Positions 6,842 to 10,441 of a stretch of DNA of 10,441 nt are shown piece by piece. Below the pieces are notes generated by a model that worked only from the letters and a program-made list of their open reading frames with translations, ran no database searches and was not told the DNA's origin. Made by a program: the position numbers and the translations under genes. The stretch is from Nitrospirota bacterium (GTDB lineage Bacteria; Nitrospirota; Nitrospiria; Nitrospirales; Nitrospiraceae), in contig VBOM01000173.1 of the NCBI GenBank assembly GCA_005877535.1, forward strand, positions 1-10,441, given 5' to 3'. Positions within the stretch are counted from its first letter, which is position 1. The number at the start of each line of letters is the position of its first letter.

Positions 6842-6938
6842 CGAGTCATCGGCTCATTGCCGATTGATTCATTGCGAGAACTCGCCAACGATCCAATCAC
6901 ACAATGGTTCAATGATTCAATGCACAAATGATTCAATG
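6842..6938. repeat. Spacer with short direct repeats and a hairpin between gcvH and lpd
   Basis: AATGATTCAATG occurs perfectly at 6911-6922 and 6927-6938, with a one-mismatch copy AATGGTTCAATG at 6903-6914. The last copy covers the gcvH stop codon. A perfect hairpin ATCGGC-TCATT-GCCGAT (6848-6864) sits just before the lpd start. This may dampen or process the transcript between the two genes, which is inference. Confidence 0.55.
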
Positions 6939-7319
6939 TTTCTGGCCGGCAAGAAAGGTTTCATATTGTGCGGCGGTCATCAGCTTGTCCACGTCGCTCG
7001 GGTTCGACAGATCGATCACCACCATCCAGCCTTTGCCATAGGGATCGGAGTTCACCGCTTCCGGGTGGTCTTTCAAATCAGTATTGACCTTGCCAATGGT
7101 GCCACTCACGGGGGTATAGATCGTGGAGGTCGTCTTGGTCGATTCTACCTCACCAATCTGCTGCCCTGCCTTGACGACGGCACCAGGCTTCGGCATATCG
7201 ATGAAAACGATATCGCCCAACGCATCTTGGGCAAAATGACTGATACCAACTGTGGCTTGTGTGCCGCTCACGCGCACCCATTCATGCTCATGGTGGTAAC
7301 GGAGGTCTTTCGGAATCAT
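6933..7319 (-). CDS. gcvH: Glycine cleavage system H protein
   Basis: GcvH (128 residues, normal length) carries the aminomethyl group of glycine on a lipoyl arm between the P, T and L proteins of the glycine cleavage system. The chain begins with MIPKDLRYHHEHEWV, then VGISHFAQDALGDIVFIDMPKPG, and has the lipoyl-lysine site in GEVESTKTTSTIYTPVSG, with K62 as the attachment lysine. The most common form of the site is ESVKAAS, so TKTTS is a modest variant with the lysine kept. The end has NSDPYGKGWMVVI, also typical. The ATG at 7317-7319 has AGGGGAG six bases upstream. It leads a cluster with lpd, which normally recycles its lipoyl group, but that lpd is broken here. Confidence 0.97.
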   Translation of the reverse strand: MIPKDLRYHHEHEWVRVSGTQATVGISHFAQDALGDIVFIDMPKPGAVVKAGQQIGEVESTKTTSTIYTPVSGTIGKVNTDLKDHPEAVNSDPYGKGWMVVIDLSNPSDVDKLMTAAQYETFLAGQKH

Positions 7320-7339
7320 GCGCGCTCCCCTTCGGAGAA

Positions 7340-7404
7340 GGTCTAGGTTGAGGTTATGATTAAGTGAGTGCCGAATGCTCGCTTCTAGCTACTCAACCTG
7401 GACC
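7340..7404. repeat. Long inverted repeat in the gcvH leader
   Basis: GGTCTAGGTTGAG (7340-7352) and CTCAACCTGGACC (7392-7404) pair at 12 of 13 positions. Inside them AAGTGAG and CTCGCTT form a second seven-pair stem with one G-U. If transcribed from the promoter below, this is a stable stem loop about 20 bases before the gcvH start. It does not match the glycine riboswitch as I know it. Confidence 0.55.
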
Positions 7405-7432
7405 TTAGCCTCGACCTCCACGATTTTTTGGG

Positions 7433-7462
7433 ATCGTAGTGGCCTGGCGCCTCTTTTGTCAA
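7433..7462 (-). promoter_or_regulatory. Likely promoter for gcvH and the genes behind it
   Basis: A perfect TTGACA (7462-7457) is followed after 18 bases by TACGAT (7438-7433), four of six matches. The -35 box overlaps the stop codon TGA of the upstream lipoprotein gene. The -10 region lies in a small dyad ACGAT...ATCGT (7437-7421 area). Confidence 0.6.
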
Positions 7463-8889
7463 GGAAACGCTGACCCGTTCATCAGCAGCAGATGTGGCCC
7501 GACTTGCCCAACCTTCGCCGCGATTATGCCACTCACAGCCGTCACCAGTGATGACGGATCCACCGCGCCCAGGGTCATGCCCAGCCAGAGTTGCCGTTCA
7601 TCCCCAGGCATCGGCGTCAATCGTTGTTGCACCGTTTCCAGTTTTGCCCTTTGCTCATCAGATCGTTCGGACATGCCCGGCTCTGGCTGAACAACCAGGT
7701 GGAGCCCGCGTTGCTTCGTCTCGAACACGTCTTCTCCATACTCCGTCAAGGCATCCACAGGCGAGAAGATCGCACGCTCATGCACGGCCACGGCAACCAG
7801 GAGTCCCGGGCGCGTCTGTCGCAACTGCTGGGTTAATCGTGCCACAAACCCAAGATAGGTCCTCGTCTTCCAGCCGGCCCAGCGCCATGCGTCTGGTGAG
7901 ACAGGCTGATCGTGGCTGTCGAATGAAGGCTCAAATTGCACTTCGAACATCCGTCGCGACGTCGGGCTCCATTCCTCGGCAAATCCCTTGGTCCTTCTCG
8001 CCCCAACCACCAGCCCGTCGATGTCTGTGCTCAACAAATCCTGTGTCACCTCACCGACAAGACGTTGATATTCAGGGTGTAGCACATCGACACGACCGAC
8101 AGGCTGGAACACCTGGTCTGTCCCGTTGGCCATGATGACGCCCCACTCAGGAGTCATCGTCGTCCATCCAGGCTCATGCAGATTAAACGCCGCCAACACC
8201 GCCATCCCTTTGGCATGGGCTGCCGGCACGATCACCGTAAAAAGATCCTCGATGACGGGCGCCTTTGACGTTTGGAAGTACACCCCCACGGGGCCTGACT
8301 GCATCGTTTCAAGAGAAGGAGATCCTGCCTCGACAATCAACGATGTCACCCCCGCTTCAGCAAGTTGCGCAATCCATAACCCGACATCAGGAATCGAGAG
8401 CCAGTACGCGCCAGGCAGCCAGAGCGCAATCTGCCGCCGTTCTAGCAAGGATGATAGACTGAGATTCCGGCGAAATTCATCCAGCCTATTGAGGGCGTGA
8501 TACTCATAACTGTCGGTGCGCGAGGTGGATCGTGGTGCCTCCCCGACCAAGGCGCGATAGGCAGACAGGGCAGCCTGAAGGTCCCCACGCTCCTCATACG
8601 AACGTGCGAGCCACCAACGAGCTTCACTCAGCCTGGGAGAATCAGGATTAGAATCAACAAATCGTTGAAGAAGCGCACTGGCGAGTGGATAGCGCTCTTG
8701 TGCAAAGGCACGATAGGCTGACTCAAGGAGACGAGTCTGAGCATCCAGTGCCGGATCGATACCCGACGTGGCAGGCGAGACCGAAGGAGGGAACCGTGGC
8801 GCCAGATCGGCGCACCCCGGAAGGACCAAGAGCAGCACACACGAAATCCATCTCACAACTTCCGGCCAACGATGAACAGGAAAGGGCAC
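7459..8889 (-). CDS. Lipoprotein with TPRs and a PgaB-like glycoside-hydrolase-fold domain
   Basis: This 476-residue protein starts with a lipoprotein signal (VRWISCVLLLVLPGC, C26 as the lipid site). Residues 52-118 form two TPR-like helix pairs (ESAYRAFAQERYPLASALLQRFV, ARSYEERGDLQAALSAYRALV). From about 150 on it resembles the C-terminal barrel of PgaB and the GHL13/GH153-type family, which act on poly-beta-1,6-N-acetylglucosamine: WIAQLAEAGVTSLIVEAG, AAHAKGMAVLAAFNLHEPGW, RVDVLHPEYQRLVGEVTQDLLSTDIDGLVVGARR. In PgaB the last strand ends with an acidic pair needed for cleavage (DG-ILF-HDDA as I recall it); here it reads GARR at 296-299. The polysaccharide deacetylase domain of PgaB is absent. 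It may thus bind rather than cut a glycan. The start is unsure: GTG at 8889, as given, or the GTG eleven codons on; neither has a good ribosome binding site. Confidence 0.75.
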   Translation of the reverse strand: MPFPVHRWPEVVRWISCVLLLVLPGCADLAPRFPPSVSPATSGIDPALDAQTRLLESAYRAFAQERYPLASALLQRFVDSNPDSPRLSEARWWLARSYEERGDLQAALSAYRALVGEAPRSTSRTDSYEYHALNRLDEFRRNLSLSSLLERRQIALWLPGAYWLSIPDVGLWIAQLAEAGVTSLIVEAGSPSLETMQSGPVGVYFQTSKAPVIEDLFTVIVPAAHAKGMAVLAAFNLHEPGWTTMTPEWGVIMANGTDQVFQPVGRVDVLHPEYQRLVGEVTQDLLSTDIDGLVVGARRTKGFAEEWSPTSRRMFEVQFEPSFDSHDQPVSPDAWRWAGWKTRTYLGFVARLTQQLRQTRPGLLVAVAVHERAIFSPVDALTEYGEDVFETKQRGLHLVVQPEPGMSERSDEQRAKLETVQQRLTPMPGDERQLWLGMTLGAVDPSSLVTAVSGIIAAKVGQVGPHLLLMNGSAFP

Positions 8890-8972
8890 AGCCGTTCACA
8901 GCCTAACAGGTGCGGAAAAACTGTTTTGGCATGCTAGAACTTCGAGGGATAGCACGTGTGGAACAAACCCAT

Positions 8973-9072
8973 TCTGTCTGGTCCATCTCGTTAATCTAAT
9001 ACAATCAAACAAACCGGACAGACCGAACAGACCAAATGAACAAGATAGGCTGGTGGGCTTTTTCAGCATCCT
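8973..9072. repeat. Composite spacer repeat ending in the element terminus CTTTTTCAGCATCCT
   Basis: Arms CCATCTCGTT (8983-8992) and AACAAGATAGG (9040-9050) are nearly inverted. Between them are 9-base units ACCGGACAG, ACCGAACAG and ACCAAATGA in tandem (9013-9039). The right edge (9058-9072) is the same sequence as the right end of the element at 2432-2603, and the similarity goes on into TAGCC beyond it. No left end partner is visible. It lies just past the ndk stop, so it may serve as the transcript end. Confidence 0.55.
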
Positions 9073-9090
9073 GCTAGCCGACTGGCGTCC

Positions 9091-9510
9091 TTATCCGACT
9101 AAATCCATTTCGGGAAAAAAATATCCAATCTCGAACTTGGCAGTCTCCGGCGAATCTGATCCATGGACTGCGTTAAATTCGATGTTCGCCCCATGGGTCT
9201 TGCGAATCGTGCCCGCCACCGCCTTAGCCGGATCGGTCGCACCCATCAGCTCACGATTTTTCTTGATCGCGTTGTCACCCTGCAGGACCAGCACCACGGC
9301 CGGACCGGACACCATGAACGCGCAGAGACTATCGAAAAACGGGCGGGCCTTATGCACGGCATAAAACCCCTCGGCCGTCGATTTGGACAATTGCATCATG
9401 CGCATTGCGACAGGCTTCAGACCGGCTTTTTCATAGCGGGCAATAATGTCACCAATCGCGTGCTTCTTCACAGCATCAGGTTTGATGATGGCTAATGTTC
9501 GTTCACTCAT
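9091..9510 (-). CDS. ndk: Nucleoside diphosphate kinase
   Basis: Ndk (139 residues, normal length) moves the terminal phosphate of ATP onto other nucleoside diphosphates and so balances the pools of NTPs and dNTPs in the cytoplasm. The sequence has [11 protein letters not shown] with the phosphate-binding K10, [21 protein letters not shown], and the active-site block [16 protein letters not shown] with H116 as the phospho-histidine. The ATG at 9508-9510 is preceded by GGAGGAG, about eleven bases upstream, a slightly long gap. A near-consensus promoter lies about 55 bases upstream, so the gene is probably its own unit. The short open frame 9515-9715 on the same strand has no support. Confidence 0.97.
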   Translation of the reverse strand: MSERTLAIIKPDAVKKHAIGDIIARYEKAGLKPVAMRMMQLSKSTAEGFYAVHKARPFFDSLCAFMVSGPAVVLVLQGDNAIKKNRELMGATDPAKAVAGTIRKTHGANIEFNAVHGSDSPETAKFEIGYFFPEMDLVG

Positions 9511-9563
9511 AGGCTCAGGGGCTCCTCCAGACAGTTAAAGAATAGATTGAAGAACGCTGGCGC

Positions 9564-9592
9564 ATTATATGTAGGTGATAATGGGCTTGCAA
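9564..9592 (-). promoter_or_regulatory. Promoter for ndk
   Basis: TTGCAA (9592-9587) is followed after exactly 17 bases by a perfect TATAAT (9569-9564). This is the strongest promoter match in the window and faces ndk. Confidence 0.8.
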
Positions 9593-9595
9593 GGG

Positions 9596-9682
9596 TCGAG
9601 GTTCTATAACCATTAGGGCTTGCGTCAGGCTCTCGGCTATCGCAGTGCAGAGGAGTTCAAACGGCAGCAGAGTGGTTCGTAA
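9596..9682 (+). pseudogene. Remnant of an IS3-type transposase (C-terminal tail)
   Basis: One plus-strand frame reads RFYNH, a TAG stop, then GLRQALGYRSAEEFKRQQSGS and a TAA. This is the usual C-terminal end of the OrfB integrase of IS3-family elements, which commonly reads (I)ExFYNxxRxHxALGYrsPxEFE. Only the last 25 or so residues remain, with an in-frame stop at 9614-9616, and the catalytic residues lie outside the fragment. The following 80 bases may hold the rest of the old element end, but I could not place an inverted repeat. The fragment begins a few bases behind the ndk promoter. Confidence 0.7.
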
Positions 9683-9761
9683 TTCACCTGCGTGTAAGGT
9701 CGTGTGCACCTGCATCTGGCCCCATTTCTAACTTGCAGTTCTTAGGTGTAGGTCGTCGTGT

Positions 9762-9790
9762 TATTGAGCGGATTTTTGATATTGAGCGGA
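9762..9790. repeat. Direct repeat TATTGAGCGGA, two copies
   Basis: The 11-base word TATTGAGCGGA occurs perfectly at 9762-9772 and 9780-9790, eighteen bases apart from start to start, just past the 3' end of the Coa1-like gene. It may be slippage or part of the old insertion element boundary. Confidence 0.4.
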
Positions 9791-9801
9791 AAAGAACGCG
9801 G

Positions 9802-10269
9802 TCACGTAACGATCTCATAGTCATGAGTCAGAGATCCTTGGCGGAAGTTTAAATTTGCGCTGGATATTCCTGTTTTCTGTTTGATTGGTATTCCCTTTTG
9901 ATTCTTTGTAGTGAGATATGCCTCTATTACATTCCATGAATTCGCGACTCGTGTCATCCGAACATCTAATATAGACTGCTCCTTTCCCCCTTTCACATCG
10001 AGGACGAAACTTGCCTCACCACCACTTCCAGAATATGTAACGTGAAACCCACTCCAAAATCGCAACGTCACCTCTGATATTGGTCCAGCCAAGTTCATCA
10101 CTTCAGGATTGGTCAACGCAAAACGCTTTGCTTCCTGGTAGGCGTCACTTTGAAGCGTAAAGACATAGAGCCCAATCAAGAGGGTCACTAGAAAAACTGC
10201 AACAATTGCTAAATGGCGGTGCGTAAAGCCTAAGAAGCCCTTTGGTGTGACCTTGCTCAAATCGCTCAC
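9802..10269 (-). CDS. Coa1-like single-pass membrane protein
   Basis: This 155-residue protein has a basic, histidine-bearing N-terminus, one membrane helix (about residues 19-39, HLAIVAVFLVTLLIGLYVFTL), and a domain outside: SDAYQEAKRFALTNPEVMNLAGPISEV, then GSGGEASFVLDVKGGKEQSILDVRMTRVANSWNVIEAYL. The pattern 'Y..A...L..NP.V...G.PI' followed by a small beta sheet with 'G.A.....V.G.K' resembles the Coa1 family, named after a mitochondrial factor for cytochrome oxidase assembly; bacterial members have no proven job. The GTG at 10267-10269 may not be the true start: it sits inside TAGGTGA, which is well placed (5 bases) as a ribosome binding site for the TTG three codons later (10258-10260). 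No oxidase gene is in the window. The family call is moderate. Confidence 0.72.
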   Translation of the reverse strand: MSDLSKVTPKGFLGFTHRHLAIVAVFLVTLLIGLYVFTLQSDAYQEAKRFALTNPEVMNLAGPISEVTLRFWSGFHVTYSGSGGEASFVLDVKGGKEQSILDVRMTRVANSWNVIEAYLTTKNQKGIPIKQKTGISSANLNFRQGSLTHDYEIVT

Positions 10270-10441
10270 CTATCTAGTGCAAGAATTTGGGTCTGGTCTT
10301 GCAATCACACATTCGCCTGTCCATGTCTACTCTCCATACCCAACACTCCGCATTGTACGCACGTATGACCTAAACGCAAGGATACCGATTGTTCAGTGCG
10401 GCGGCCCGGAGCTTCACGATGGTCCATGGGCTGCCGGTGCG
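10270..10441. other. Right-end stretch without a clear gene
   Basis: There is a perfect six-base dyad GCAAGA...TCTTGC at about 10282-10305, upstream of the Coa1-like gene. On the minus strand a frame open at the window edge reads RTGSPWTIVKLRAAALNNRYPCV and stops at 10370-10372. It could be the last 23 residues of a gene beyond the edge, but this cannot be judged from such a short piece. Confidence 0.3.

Noticed and set aside
6903..6938. CRISPR-like array
   Set aside because: The repeats are only 12 bases, overlap or lie four bases apart, and have no spacers of CRISPR size.
7340..7404. Glycine riboswitch before gcvH
   Set aside because: A glycine riboswitch would be expected here by function, but I could not find its conserved blocks; only a plain inverted repeat is visible.
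7494..8135. Plus-strand frame of 213 codons
   Set aside because: It is antisense to the PgaB-like lipoprotein gene and has a low-complexity P/R/S-rich product typical of a shadow frame.
9515..9715. Minus-strand frame of 66 codons upstream of ndk
   Set aside because: It overlaps the IS3 remnant and the ndk promoter, and shows no family features.

Overview
The window looks like a piece of a Nitrospira-type chromosome. This rests on the protein content, on the shared style of the intergenic repeats (elements ending in CTTTTTCAGCATCCT, ACGTG/ACGTT-rich spacers, ATTGAATCATT spacers, all of which I recall from Nitrospira genomes), and on frequent GTG/TTG starts. The assignment is inference; no rRNA or marker search was possible.

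Layout. (1) 1-735, minus strand: the 5' part of a BtuF-like cobalamin-binding periplasmic protein, led by a long cobalamin riboswitch with an expanded hairpin insert and a switchable hairpin over the ribosome binding site. (2) 983-2404, plus strand: a large exported or membrane-anchored protein of unknown function. (3) 2432-2603: a short inverted-repeat element that abuts the stop codon of a SemiSWEET transporter (2603-2860, minus). (4) 3003-3194, plus: ribosomal protein L28, divergent from SemiSWEET. (5) 3265-3579, minus: a small membrane-anchored protein of unknown function. (6) 3705-3863, minus: tRNA-Gly(CCC), followed by a repeat and a strong intrinsic terminator. (7) 3920-7319, minus: a tight gene cluster gcvH - lpd - comEA-like - tyrS, in which lpd is broken by an internal deletion with a frameshift. 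(8) 7459-8889, minus: a lipoprotein with TPRs and a PgaB-like glycosidase-fold domain. (9) 9091-9510, minus: nucleoside diphosphate kinase with a near-consensus promoter, next to the tail of a decayed IS3-type transposase. (10) 9802-10260/10269, minus: a Coa1-like membrane protein.

Most genes are housekeeping: translation (tyrS, rpmB, tRNA-Gly), glycine cleavage (gcvH, lpd), nucleotide balance (ndk) and B12 uptake. The window does not contain an obvious new multi-gene system. The points most worth a second look are the riboswitch with its repeat-like insert and its expression platform, the damaged lpd in the glycine-cleavage cluster, the short mobile-looking repeats, and the PgaB-like protein that lacks the expected acidic pair.
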